This document shows, piece after piece, positions 41,877 to 52,589 of a DNA stretch of 64,000 bases. The stretch lies in assembly GCA_017428285.1 (NCBI GenBank), contig JAFRRE010000141.1, forward strand, positions 1 through 64,000, read 5' to 3'. Position 1 is the first letter of the stretch. Each line of letters begins with the position of its first letter. The notes under the pieces were generated by a model that saw only the letters and a list, made by a program, of their open reading frames with translations, ran no database searches and was not told where the DNA came from. Source of the DNA: Bacteroidales bacterium. Lineage in GTDB: Bacteria; Bacteroidota; Bacteroidia; Bacteroidales; F082. The translations under genes were made by a program, and so were the position numbers.

Positions 41877-42956
41877 TTATTTCACTATATTCGTAATCCC
41901 ATTTAACTCGTTTTGGATGTACTCCAAAGAGGCGATTTTATCAATAGTCTCCTGAAGGTTCAGCCTATAAGTGTTGTCGGAGTTGAACTCCTCGATAGTG
42001 GCAAGTTTCACGTCACCTTCCTTGAAATACTTGTCGTAGTTCAGGTCGCGGTTGTCGGCAGGCACACGATAGAAGTTGCCCATATCCTCCGCCTTGGCAC
42101 ACTCTTCTTTAGTAAGGAGGGTTTCGTACATCTTCTCGCCGTGACGGATGCCTATCACTTTGATGTTTTCGGCTGCTGAGCCTGTCGAAGCACCGCCACC
42201 CCACTGATGTCCAAACAGCTCACACACAGCCTCAGCCTGGGTCTGTATGGTGCAGGCAGGGGCTTTCTGCACAAGGATGTCGCCGTTTTGGCCATGTTCA
42301 AAGGCAAACAACACCAAGTCAACAGCCTCTTCCAACGACATGATGAAGCGGGTCATCTTAGGTTCGGTCAACGTAATCGGGTTGCCCTTGCGAATCTGGT
42401 CAATCCAAAGCGGAATCACAGAACCACGCGAACACATCACGTTGCCGTAACGCGTGCAACAAATCTTGGTGTCGCCTGACAGTCGGCTCTTTGCCACGGC
42501 AATCTTCTCCTCGATGGCCTTGGTGATGCCCATGGCATTGATGGGATAGGCTGCCTTGTCGGTCGAGAGGCAAATCACGCATTTCACGCCAGCATCAATG
42601 GCTGCATCGAGTGTGTTGTCTGTGCCTATCACGTTGGTCTTGACGGCTTCCATCGGGAAGAACTCACATGAAGGCACTTGTTTCAGTGCAGCGGCATGGA
42701 ACACATAATCCACACCCTTCATGGCATACTTCAACGTGCTCTTGTTGCGCACATCGCCGATGTAAAACTTGATTTTGTTGGCCACCTCGGGCATACGGGC
42801 CTGGAAGTCGTGGCGCATGTCATCCTGCTTCTTCTCGTCGCGGCTAAAGATTCGGATTTCTCCAATATCGGTTCTCAAAAAACGGTTCAGCACGGCATTG
42901 CCGAAGCTACCGGTACCTCCTGTGATGAGGAGAGTTTTGTCTTTAAACACTGACAT
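41877..42956 (-). CDS. capE: UDP-GlcNAc 4,6-dehydratase/epimerase (CapE/FnlA-like), with repeat-derived insert
   Basis: 359 residues. GGTGSFGN (13-20) binds NADP, VFHAAALKQVPSCEFFPMEA (85-104), STDKAAYPINAMGITK (131-146) and SRLSGDTKICCTRYGNV follow the CapE/FlaA1 pattern. Near residue 250 the family has a short loop, but here GHQWGGGASTGSAAEN is inserted, encoded by GCTGAGCCTGTCGAAGCACC, which is identical to a repeat at 62308. First enzyme of UDP-L-FucNAc synthesis, acting on UDP-GlcNAc. Confidence 0.92.
   Translation of the reverse strand: MSVFKDKTLLITGGTGSFGNAVLNRFLRTDIGEIRIFSRDEKKQDDMRHDFQARMPEVANKIKFYIGDVRNKSTLKYAMKGVDYVFHAAALKQVPSCEFFPMEAVKTNVIGTDNTLDAAIDAGVKCVICLSTDKAAYPINAMGITKAIEEKIAVAKSRLSGDTKICCTRYGNVMCSRGSVIPLWIDQIRKGNPITLTEPKMTRFIMSLEEAVDLVLFAFEHGQNGDILVQKAPACTIQTQAEAVCELFGHQWGGGASTGSAAENIKVIGIRHGEKMYETLLTKEECAKAEDMGNFYRVPADNRDLNYDKYFKEGDVKLATIEEFNSDNTYRLNLQETIDKIASLEYIQNELNGITNIVK
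42165..42205. repeat. GAGCCTGTCGAAG repeat inside the CapE gene
   Basis: GCTGAGCCTGTCGAAGCACC within the coding sequence. The same 20-mer occurs at 62308-62327 and near-copies at 55248. In frame, no stop. Confidence 0.8.
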
Positions 42957-42978
42957 ATATTTCTCTTTATCTTATTAA

Positions 42979-44019
42979 TTACTTGCAATAAAACTCCTTA
43001 TACCACTCCGCAAACTTCCTCAATCCCTCTCTCAGTGGAATCTTAGGCGTGAAGCCAAAGTCGTGCTCCAACGCAGTGGCATCGGCGTATGTTGTCGGCA
43101 CATCCCCGGGCTGCATGGGTACAAGTTGCTTGTGGGCTTCGAAATCGTAGTCTTTAGGAAGCACTTCTGCACGAACAAGTTCCTCTTGCAGGATGTTGAC
43201 AAAATCGAGCAGGTTCTCGGGCTGGCCTCCACCGATGTTGTAGATCTTGTAAGGCGGTATGGGCAGACCGTCCTCCCCGGTCTTGCGCTCAGGAGCCTTG
43301 GCCATCACTCGGGTGATGCCTTCCACAATGTCATCCACATAGGTGAAGTCGCGACGACAGTTGCCGAAGTTATAGATTTGAATGGTCTCACCTTTCAAGA
43401 GCTTGTTGGTAAAACCAAAATAAGCCATATCGGGGCGACCGGCGGGACCATATACGGTGAAAAACCTTAGTCCTGTGGTTGGGATGTTGTATAGTTTACT
43501 GTAGCAATGGGCAAAGAGTTCGTTGCTCTTCTTGGTGGCGGCATAGAGCGAGACGGGGTTGTCGACACGGTCATCCGTCGAGAATGGTACCTTCTTGTTA
43601 CCGCCATAAACGCTGGAACTACTTGCATACACCAAATGCTCTACTGGATAGTATCGGCAGGCTTCAAGAATGTTGTAGAAGCCTATGATGTTGCTCTCCA
43701 TGTAGGCATCGGGGTTCTCGATGCTGTAACGCACACCCGTTTGGGCGGCCAAGTTGACCACGATGTCGAAATGATATTCCTTAAAAAGCTGGTTTACCAG
43801 GTCGCGGTCGGCAATGCTACCTCGTACGAAGATCCAAGAAGAGCAAGAACCCTGAGCTTTCCCTTCTATCTGACGCAAGCGATATTCCTTGAGCGATGGG
43901 TCGTAGTAGGAATTCATGTCGTCAAGGCCAACGATATGCAAAAGCTCGCTGCCATTCAGCAACCGTAGCACAAGATTGGCACCGATGAAACCGGCAGCAC
44001 CTGTGACAAGAACATTCAT
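42979..44019 (-). CDS. NAD-dependent UDP-sugar epimerase (UDP-glucuronate 4-epimerase-like)
   Basis: 346 residues. GAAGFIGANLVLRLL (7-21), the GLDDMNSYYDPSLKEYRL segment typical of UDP-glucuronate 4-epimerases, SSSSVYGGN and Tyr-x3-Lys (LYAATKKSNE), then GRPDMAYFGFTNKLLKG. It interconverts UDP-GlcA/UDP-GalA (or HexNAcA analogues made by the neighbouring dehydrogenase). Gene ends 22 bp before CapE. Confidence 0.93.
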   Translation of the reverse strand: MNVLVTGAAGFIGANLVLRLLNGSELLHIVGLDDMNSYYDPSLKEYRLRQIEGKAQGSCSSWIFVRGSIADRDLVNQLFKEYHFDIVVNLAAQTGVRYSIENPDAYMESNIIGFYNILEACRYYPVEHLVYASSSSVYGGNKKVPFSTDDRVDNPVSLYAATKKSNELFAHCYSKLYNIPTTGLRFFTVYGPAGRPDMAYFGFTNKLLKGETIQIYNFGNCRRDFTYVDDIVEGITRVMAKAPERKTGEDGLPIPPYKIYNIGGGQPENLLDFVNILQEELVRAEVLPKDYDFEAHKQLVPMQPGDVPTTYADATALEHDFGFTPKIPLREGLRKFAEWYKEFYCK

Positions 44020-44175
44020 AACTTCAAACCAGCTTCATCAGTCACATTTTGTAGTGACAAAGGGCCAGTTCACTTTATCTTATGGCAATTCGAAAAGCAG
44101 TACGAATGCTTGTCTTTTGCCATCTTGAGATTTGAATACAAAAACCTGTATTCTCAAAATAAATCAAAGAATATT

Positions 44176-44757
44176 TCAAATCTTGCTGGTTTCCATCATC
44201 TTCCTCCATTTGAAGTAGCCAAAGACTGCGATGATGACATACAAGGCATAAAGACTGGCCTTGAAAGGGATGTCCTTGTAGAAATAAAGCACACTTGTGA
44301 CGATGTCTACCACAATCCATACAAACCATTGCTCCAGGTACTTGCGCGCCAAGGCCCAGATACCCACGATGCTTAAAGCCGTGGTGAAGGCATCGGCAAC
44401 AGGGACATTGGAGTTGGTGAAACGACTCAGCACAAAGTAGATGAAGGCCCAGATGGCCATGCCCACTCCGACCCAGATGAAAGCCATCTTCTTTGGCATG
44501 TGGCGGATAGGGAGCTCGGCGGCTTTCTGCTTGTGCCGCATCCAGGCGATGAAGCCGTAGACGGTCATGGCCAGGTAGTAGAACTCCATGCCGCAGTCGG
44601 CGTAGAGGCCTTTCTGGTAATAGAGCACGATGCCCAACGATTGCATCACGAAGCCCACGACCCACATCCAGACGCTGGCCTTGTATTCCAAGAGGATATA
44701 GGCGAGGCCAAGGGCGGTGGTGGTGATGTCGAGCCAGTGAGAGGTGAGGAATTCCAC
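44176..44757 (-). CDS. pnuC: PnuC nicotinamide mononucleotide/riboside transporter
   Basis: About 194 residues with seven hydrophobic segments and the PnuC core WLDITTTALGLAYILLEY, YYQKGLYADCGMEFYYL and LEQWFVWIVVDIVTSVLYF. Imports nicotinamide riboside for NAD synthesis. An ATG at 44775 overlaps the dehydrogenase by 17 bp and a GTG at 44757 is 1 bp past its stop; I give the latter, but the former is possible. Oddly placed in a nucleotide-sugar gene row, between NAD-dependent enzymes. No NAD-responsive riboswitch was recognised in front. Confidence 0.88.
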   Translation of the reverse strand: MEFLTSHWLDITTTALGLAYILLEYKASVWMWVVGFVMQSLGIVLYYQKGLYADCGMEFYYLAMTVYGFIAWMRHKQKAAELPIRHMPKKMAFIWVGVGMAIWAFIYFVLSRFTNSNVPVADAFTTALSIVGIWALARKYLEQWFVWIVVDIVTSVLYFYKDIPFKASLYALYVIIAVFGYFKWRKMMETSKI

Positions 44758-44758
44758 G

Positions 44759-46027
44759 TTACAAACGACCGTCAATAATATCCCTCGGGAGAATGCCCTT
44801 CACGTCATAGATGACCCCACCTTCTTTGGCAAAGGCCTTCACGTCCATATCCAAGAACTCCTTGTGTGCCACTGCGAGGATGATCGCGTCGAATTGGGCT
44901 TTCGGGACTTCGTTGGTCACCGTCACGCCATACTCCTGGAACACATGCTCGGCATTGGCCCAAGGGTCATAGACCGTGATGTTGGGTGTGTATTCGCGCA
45001 ACGTGTGGTAGATGTCGACCACCTTGGTATTGCGGATGTCGGGGCAGTTCTCCTTGAAGGTGATGCCAAGAATGAGGATCTTGGCGTTTTTCACCATCAC
45101 ACCTTTCTTGTTCATGCATTTGATGGTCTGATTGGCCACATAGGCACCCATGCCGTCGTTGAGACGACGTGCATTGCTCATCACGCGAGGTAACACACCG
45201 TAGACTTGTGCCTTTTGGATGAGATAATAAGGGTCGACGCTGATGCAGTGACCGCCCACCAAGCCGGGAGTCAGCTTGATGAAGTTCCACTTGCTGCTGG
45301 CGGCTTCAATCACATCGTGCGTGTCGATACCCATAGCGTTGAAAATCTTCGCCAATTCGTTCATGAAAGCGATGTTGACGTCACGCTGTGAATTCTCGAT
45401 AATTTTGGAGGCCTCAGCCACCTTGATGCTCGGGGCTTTGTGCGTGCCATTGACAAGGACGCTGTTGTAGACTTCATCCACATAATCGGCAATTTCCGGT
45501 GTGGAACCAGAGGTCACTTTCTTAATCTTTTCAACAGTGTGCTGCTTGTCGCCAGGGTTGATGCGCTCGGGGCTATAGCCGGCATAGAAGTCGACGTTGA
45601 ACTTCAAACCACTGACACGCTCCACCACGGGCAGGCATTCCTCCTCGGTCACGCCAGGATAGACGGTGCTTTCGTACACCACCACATCACCCTTGCTGAT
45701 GACCTTGCCGACGGTCTCGGAGGCTCCCCATAGGGGGCGCAGGTCGGGGCGATTGTCGGCATCCACTGGGGTGGGCACGGCCACCACATAGAAGTTACAC
45801 TGCTTGATTTCCTCAAGGTTGGTGGTGCAGCGGAAGCCGTGGTTCTTGATGGCATCTTGAAGCAACTCATCGCTGACTTCAAGGGTGGCGTCGTGGCCCG
45901 TCATCAGGGCATCCACACGACGCTGGTTCATGTCGAAGCCGATGGTCTCGAACTTCGTTGAAAACAGGCGGGCAAGGGGCAGCCCCACATAGCCGAGGCC
46001 TATCACACAGATTTTTGTGTCTTTCAT
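44759..46027 (-). CDS. UDP-N-acetylhexosamine dehydrogenase (WbpA/TviB/WecC-like)
   Basis: 422 residues. Rossmann GLGYVGLP (10-17), VAVPTPVDADNRPDLRPL, ESTVYPGVTEEE, then the active-site segment TPGLVGGHCISVDPYYL with catalytic Cys, and ITFKENCPDIRNTKVVDI at the C-terminus. It oxidises C6 of UDP-GlcNAc or UDP-ManNAc/GalNAc twice with NAD. The 4-epimerase (42979) and WbpB-like oxidoreductase (46387) use such products. A 223-bp repeat element lies 31 bp upstream. Confidence 0.93.
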   Translation of the reverse strand: MKDTKICVIGLGYVGLPLARLFSTKFETIGFDMNQRRVDALMTGHDATLEVSDELLQDAIKNHGFRCTTNLEEIKQCNFYVVAVPTPVDADNRPDLRPLWGASETVGKVISKGDVVVYESTVYPGVTEEECLPVVERVSGLKFNVDFYAGYSPERINPGDKQHTVEKIKKVTSGSTPEIADYVDEVYNSVLVNGTHKAPSIKVAEASKIIENSQRDVNIAFMNELAKIFNAMGIDTHDVIEAASSKWNFIKLTPGLVGGHCISVDPYYLIQKAQVYGVLPRVMSNARRLNDGMGAYVANQTIKCMNKKGVMVKNAKILILGITFKENCPDIRNTKVVDIYHTLREYTPNITVYDPWANAEHVFQEYGVTVTNEVPKAQFDAIILAVAHKEFLDMDVKAFAKEGGVIYDVKGILPRDIIDGRL

Positions 46028-46386
46028 TATATTTATTTATTTGCTATGACTATAAAAAGCTAAGAGTAGTCGGTTCGTGTCAGGGATAGCGGGTCAAGCC
46101 CGCTATGAGGGGTTTGGGGGAGAGATAGTCGTTTGGGTTGAGTTTTGGTTAAGTACTTGGAAATGGCTATCAGAAAAACAGGGCTTTATTGAGAAACCCA
46201 GAGCGGGAGACCCTCATGGCGGGCAAGGACCCGCCATCCCTCACGCTTTGGGACTTCCTGCTACTAATGCTCCTGTATCGTATGTTTCTTTTACACTTTG
46301 TATATACTCTTCATCCACACCAATGTCTTCTGTCAAGTCCTTCCGCTCCGGATTAAAGACATATTATCTTGTCTAAGGCAACCCCT
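46028..46386. other. Intergenic with 223-bp REP-doublet element
   Basis: Mostly occupied by the repeat at 46058-46280. A 41-codon start-less ORF read on the minus strand (46241-46363: NPERKDLTEDIGVDEEYIQS..., ending SPKA) looks coding and may be the tail of a lost gene. Confidence 0.5.
46058..46280. repeat. 223-bp REP-doublet (REPIN/MITE-like) element, copy 1
   Basis: The 5' end holds hairpin ATAGCGGG-TCAAG-CCCGCTAT and the 3' end hairpin GGCGGG-CAAGGA-CCCGCC. The two ends are themselves inverse to each other. Almost identical to 52367-52589 (about a dozen differences in 223). Confidence 0.85.
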
Positions 46387-48016
<1,630 letters not shown>

Positions 48017-48024
48017 ATAAAAAC

Positions 48025-48816
48025 TCAAATATTATTCTTTTCGATATCCTTGAAGTACTTCACTGTACCGTAGGTCATTTCATCGCAGGCGGCGTCATCG
48101 CAGACAATGATGCCTTTCGGATGCATTTGCAGCACGCTGACCGTCCACATTTGGCTAACGGCACCCTCAATGGCATGAGCCAAGGCGCGGGCTTTGCCGT
48201 GACCATTGGCCAGAATCATCACTTCACGGCTGTCCATGACAGTACCTACACCCACGGTGAGAGCGGTCTTCGGCACTTTATTGATATCGTTCTCGAAGAA
48301 GCGGGAATTGGCAATGATTGTGTCGGAAGTGAGGGTCTTCACACGAGTGCGTGAAGTCAAAGAGCTGCCAGGCTCGTTGAAGGCGATGTGGCCATCAGGA
48401 CCGATGCCGCCCATGAAAAGGTCGATGCCACCGCAGCTCTTGATCTTTTCCTCATAGCGGGCACACTCGGCCTCAAGGTCTTCAGCGTTGCCGTTCAAGA
48501 TGTTGACATTCTCCTTCTTGATGTCGATGTGCTTGAAGATGTTGTTCCACTTGAAGCTGTGGTAGCTCTCGGGATGGTCCTCAGGGATGCGGACATATTC
48601 GTCCATGTTGAAGGTGACCACATTCTTGAAGGAGACTTGGCCTTTCTTGTAAAGTTTCACCAGTTCCTTATAGGTGCCGATAGGCGTGGAGCCTGTAGGC
48701 AAACCCAGAATGAAGGGTTTCTTAGCGGTTGGCTTGAAGGCATTGATGCGTTCAACGATATGGTTAGCAGCCCAACGCGACATGGCGTCGTAGTTTTTTT
48801 CGATAATGACTCTCAT
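48025..48816 (-). CDS. nagB: Glucosamine-6-phosphate deaminase
   Basis: 263 residues, canonical length. LGLPTGSTP (38-46), Asp72 (FNMDEYV), and [16 protein letters not shown] with the catalytic Asp-x-His pair. It converts GlcN-6-P to Fru-6-P plus ammonia, balancing the supply of the amino-sugar pool that feeds UDP-GlcNAc. It lies 82 bp after the DUF4954 gene in the same direction. That pairing suggests joint control of hexosamine flux (inference). Confidence 0.96.
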   Translation of the reverse strand: MRVIIEKNYDAMSRWAANHIVERINAFKPTAKKPFILGLPTGSTPIGTYKELVKLYKKGQVSFKNVVTFNMDEYVRIPEDHPESYHSFKWNNIFKHIDIKKENVNILNGNAEDLEAECARYEEKIKSCGGIDLFMGGIGPDGHIAFNEPGSSLTSRTRVKTLTSDTIIANSRFFENDINKVPKTALTVGVGTVMDSREVMILANGHGKARALAHAIEGAVSQMWTVSVLQMHPKGIIVCDDAACDEMTYGTVKYFKDIEKNNI

Positions 48817-48866
48817 GGTTGTATGTTGTTGATTTGTTGATTGTTTAATTGTTTAATTGTTGGTTG

Positions 48867-48894
48867 GTAGAGACGTAGCGCGCTACGTCTCTAC
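48867..48894. repeat. 28-bp perfect palindrome, copy 1
   Basis: GTAGAGACGTAGCG and its exact reverse complement, directly after the DUF4954 stop codon (4 bp). An identical 28-mer lies at 63053-63080. A long hairpin at a gene 3' end may act as terminator or mRNA stabiliser. Confidence 0.92.
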
Positions 48895-48898
48895 AGGA

Positions 48899-51106
48899 TT
48901 AATGGGTTTTTCTGTATTTTTGAATTAACGCAATGAATTCCTCGGTTTCCTTGCGGATCTGTTTGACGAAACTGACATCATCGATGCTGCCGACAACGGC
49001 CAGTTTCTCATCCTCGTTGCGGAAGGTGGCGTTACGGAATTCGTTCTCGTAGTCTTTCTTGCGGCTTTCGTACACTTGGTCGCAGATGAAATGCTGGATA
49101 CGGATGGCTTCATCCAAATTCTCATGCCACATCTCTTCGGTGAGCACATCCGTCTCATCCTTGTACAGGAACATCAACGCAAAGTAGGCATGATGCAGTT
49201 TCTCAGCCTGATAGTTTTCCCAAAGCTCATCATAGCGGTGATGTATCTCATCCCAAGTGTTGAGCACACCATCACGAATGTCAGCACGCAACTGGTCGGC
49301 ATATTCCACAGGCATGGTCTGGCCACCGAGGTTGATCCACTTGCGAAGGCGCTTGCCTTTCATGTGGTTCACGATAGTCTCCATATCCGTTTCGGGATGG
49401 GCTTCAAGGTAATGCATCAGAGTGCTGACGGCATAATAGGTAATCATGTCGCCATAGGCATGGTAAGCCTCCAAAGGCTTGAGGATGCGTACTTTGCGTT
49501 TGCCTTTTTCCATGTGTTCGCCGAAGACCTCCAATGACTTCACCGTATCGGGTTCGTTGTCAAGAAGGTTCTTACCGCATTCGCGCAAGTCGTAATACTC
49601 GTATTTCTCAGGATCCTCACCCTTAGTACGAAGATAGGCTTTGGCTACCCAAACTTCGAGCAACTTGCGACCTTCGATGATTTCTTCAACGGTATCGGGT
49701 GCAAGGGTTTCGAACTCGATGTTTTGGATTTTGCGTTTGCGCTTGTCGCGGCTGATATACTTCGAAGTGTTGCGCGCAATGGCGTACATATTGTACATCC
49801 ACCAATAGGCAGGCATGACCTCCAACTCGTTCTTGGCCGTGTTGTTGTTGACCAAGCAGAACGGCAACATAATATTGAGTTCACTGGGATAGTCGGCCTT
49901 TGACAGCAAAGTGAACGAGGCGAACTTCGACGAGTGTTTCACGCTGGAGCAGAGGCCAGGCCAGAAGCCACGCGAGGCCACAATCTCGCCATCGGTGGCG
50001 CGGCTGTTGTGGTTGGAACCCATGGTGGCACCGGCAGCCATATTGCTCTGTCCCATCACACAAGCCGAGATGAGGAACGAGTTGTTGTGATGCTGCTCGT
50101 GCGAAGGGAAGATGAGGTTGTTCAGCACCTCGCAGCACGAGATGGTGGAGTTGTCGCCCAAGACGGAGTGGATGAGGCGTGCTCCGTATTTCAGGTTGCA
50201 GTTGTCGCCCAACACGAAACGGGTGGCCACCACGGAATAGAAGATGCGGCAACCATAACCCGTCACACCATTCACCAAGATGACCCCTTCACCGATTTGC
50301 GAAGGCTCCTCTTCCGATGAGTTGATGGTGATGTTCTTCAGTTTGCTGGCCCCTTTGATATAACAATGGGGTCCAATCTTGGCATCCTTCAGGATCCAGC
50401 AGTTCTTGATGACGCACGACTCACCAATAGTACCATAATAACCACGGTGGAAGTCTACGCTAGCCTGGGTGATTTCCTTGAGGCGTTCCTGCAACTTGGT
50501 ATCGTCAGTATATTTGGCCCAAAGGTAGGCATCGGCCGTGATCATGCCATCGAAAGGCAAAATCTTACGGCTCCCGATTTCGTTCATCACCTCAAGCCAC
50601 ACACGCACATCCTCGGGCTCGCCTTCCTTGATGGTGCCGTTGCCGAACTTAGAGTGGTCGGTGGTTGAGATTTCCTGGATGTTGAAGAGGATGCTTCTAT
50701 CGCCAATGATGTAGTTGGCCATGTAATGCACATCGTGGATGGCCACATCATCGCCAATGTCGCACGAAATGATACTACTGTTGGAAATACCGACTGGAAC
50801 ACGTAAGTCATGATATTGCAACACCTTACGGTTGATGCGACCGATGCGCACCATGCCGAAGAAATGGTTGTTGTGCACCATGTTGGTATCGAACTCGTCC
50901 GTCACCCAAATGTCATCCCAATTGGTGGCCGAGTTGCTGTTTTTTACCAAGCGTTCTATTTCATCGGTATGCAAGTGCCGCCAACCGCCTTCTGGTTTTT
51001 TCACCTGTTGGTTGCGGTAGTAGTATTCATCGTGACCGTGCAAGTACTTCTCATCAATGAAGTTCTTGTAAATCCGGTCGTAGTCTATGATAGTTACTTT
51101 ATCCAT
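48899..51106 (-). CDS. DUF4954 family protein (left-handed beta-helix)
   Basis: 735 residues, large conserved Bacteroidota family. The N-terminal ~430 residues contain scattered hexapeptide turns (VPVGISNSSIISCDIGDDVAI, VILVNGVTGYGCRIFYSV, ARLIHSVLGDNSTISCCEV) that imply a beta-helix as in acetyltransferases or nucleotidyltransferases. The C-terminal ~300 residues are helical and charged. No activity is known. Always near sugar-nucleotide genes in my experience of this family, but that is not proof. Here it is upstream of nagB and downstream of galE. Confidence 0.9.
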   Translation of the reverse strand: MDKVTIIDYDRIYKNFIDEKYLHGHDEYYYRNQQVKKPEGGWRHLHTDEIERLVKNSNSATNWDDIWVTDEFDTNMVHNNHFFGMVRIGRINRKVLQYHDLRVPVGISNSSIISCDIGDDVAIHDVHYMANYIIGDRSILFNIQEISTTDHSKFGNGTIKEGEPEDVRVWLEVMNEIGSRKILPFDGMITADAYLWAKYTDDTKLQERLKEITQASVDFHRGYYGTIGESCVIKNCWILKDAKIGPHCYIKGASKLKNITINSSEEEPSQIGEGVILVNGVTGYGCRIFYSVVATRFVLGDNCNLKYGARLIHSVLGDNSTISCCEVLNNLIFPSHEQHHNNSFLISACVMGQSNMAAGATMGSNHNSRATDGEIVASRGFWPGLCSSVKHSSKFASFTLLSKADYPSELNIMLPFCLVNNNTAKNELEVMPAYWWMYNMYAIARNTSKYISRDKRKRKIQNIEFETLAPDTVEEIIEGRKLLEVWVAKAYLRTKGEDPEKYEYYDLRECGKNLLDNEPDTVKSLEVFGEHMEKGKRKVRILKPLEAYHAYGDMITYYAVSTLMHYLEAHPETDMETIVNHMKGKRLRKWINLGGQTMPVEYADQLRADIRDGVLNTWDEIHHRYDELWENYQAEKLHHAYFALMFLYKDETDVLTEEMWHENLDEAIRIQHFICDQVYESRKKDYENEFRNATFRNEDEKLAVVGSIDDVSFVKQIRKETEEFIALIQKYRKTH

Positions 51107-51323
51107 TTATCTTTGTTAGTATTTTATTAGTATTCAATTCGTTAAGATTCTTTTATCCTTTTGACTAGGGTCAGGTTACGCCCATTGTCCCAGTCATTGT
51201 CCCAGTCCAAGATTACGGAAAAGGACTGACAACGACACCATAGCGTTTGCCGTTATGCTTGAAAACCGATGGATAAAAAATCATGAGCATAAGTAAATGA
51301 ATCTTGCTAAACTATTATCAAAC

Positions 51324-52334
51324 TCAATACCCATTGGGGTTGTTTTTCTGCCAGTTCCACGAGTCGCGGCACATTTCTTCGAGGCCATACTGTGCCTTCC
51401 AGCCCAGTTCCTTCTCCGCCTTGGCAGGATTGGAATAACAGGTGGCGATGTCGCCTGCCCTGCGTGGTTTGATGCTATATGGAATCTTGATGCCATTGAC
51501 CTTCTCAAAAGTCTTCACCACTTGAAGCACCGAATAACCTTGCCCAGTGCCAAGGTTGTAGATGGCACAGCCACAATTTCTTTCGATGGCCTGCAAGGCT
51601 GCCACATGACCGCGGGCCAAATCCACGACATGGATGTAGTCGCGAACACCAGTGCCATCGGGGGTGTCATAGTCGTTGCCAAAGACACCCAACTCGGGAC
51701 GCTTGCCCACCGCCACTTGGGTGACATAGGGCATCAGGTTGTTGGGGATGCCGTTGGGGTTCTCCCCTATCCTACCGCTTGGGTGGGCGCCAATGGGGTT
51801 GAAATAGCGTAACAATACGATATTCCACTCCTTGTCAGCCTTCTGCATGTCCATCATGATCTCTTCGAGCATGCTTTTGGTTTGACCGTAAGGGTTAGTG
51901 CAGTGTCCCTTAGGGCATTCCTCTGTGATGGGGATGATGACTGGGTCGCCGTAGACAGTAGCCGATGAGGAAAAGATGATGTTCTTGCAGCCGTGCTGGC
52001 GCATCACATCCAGCAATGTCAGCGTGCCACCGATGTTGTTTTCGTAATACTCCCAAGGCTTCTCCACGCTCTCACCCACGGCTTTCAAGCCTGCAAAGTG
52101 GATGCAGGCATCGAAATGATGGGCTTCCATCACGCGGTTGAGGCATTCGCGGTCGCGGATGTCGACTTCATAAAACGGGATTTCTTTGCCCGTCAGCTCT
52201 GCCACACGCTCCAATGACTTGCGGTTGGAGTTGCAGAGGTTATCAACGACCACGGTCTCGTGTCCCGCTGCGTTGAGTTCCACTAAAGTATGTGAGCCGA
52301 TGAATCCGGCGCCGCCGGTGACTAGGATGTTCAT
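51324..52334 (-). CDS. galE: UDP-glucose 4-epimerase
   Basis: 336 residues. [10 protein letters not shown] (7-16), [24 protein letters not shown], Tyr-x3-Lys in NPYGQTKSM, then [22 protein letters not shown] and [10 protein letters not shown], all diagnostic of GalE. It makes UDP-Gal (or UDP-GalNAc). The 223-bp repeat lies 33 bp upstream of its start and may carry or separate its promoter. Confidence 0.96.
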   Translation of the reverse strand: MNILVTGGAGFIGSHTLVELNAAGHETVVVDNLCNSNRKSLERVAELTGKEIPFYEVDIRDRECLNRVMEAHHFDACIHFAGLKAVGESVEKPWEYYENNIGGTLTLLDVMRQHGCKNIIFSSSATVYGDPVIIPITEECPKGHCTNPYGQTKSMLEEIMMDMQKADKEWNIVLLRYFNPIGAHPSGRIGENPNGIPNNLMPYVTQVAVGKRPELGVFGNDYDTPDGTGVRDYIHVVDLARGHVAALQAIERNCGCAIYNLGTGQGYSVLQVVKTFEKVNGIKIPYSIKPRRAGDIATCYSNPAKAEKELGWKAQYGLEEMCRDSWNWQKNNPNGY

Positions 52335-52366
52335 TTTGTTTTTTGTAATTTGCTATTGGCTAATAG

Positions 52367-52589
52367 AGCTTGGAGTAGTCGGTTCGTGTCAGGGATAGCG
52401 GGTCAAGCCCGCTATGAGGGATTTGAGGGAGAGATAGTCGTTTAGGTTGAGTTTTGGTTAAATACTAGCAAAAAGCTATCAGAAAAACAGGGCTTTATTG
52501 AGAAACCCAGAGCGGGAGACCCTCATGGCGGGCAAGGACCCGCCAACCCTCACGCTTTAGGACTTCCTGCTACTAATGCTCCTGTATCA
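52367..52589. repeat. 223-bp REP-doublet (REPIN/MITE-like) element, copy 2
   Basis: Same structure as 46058-46280, with ATAGCGGG and GGCGGG hairpins at either end in inverse orientation. The stop codon and the last five codons of the methyltransferase gene lie in it, so the element has replaced or extended that gene's 3' end. Confidence 0.85.

Noticed and set aside
44759..44775. ATG at 44775 as pnuC start
   Set aside because: It overlaps the dehydrogenase by 17 bp, and the GTG at 44757 follows that stop; I listed the GTG but cannot exclude the ATG.
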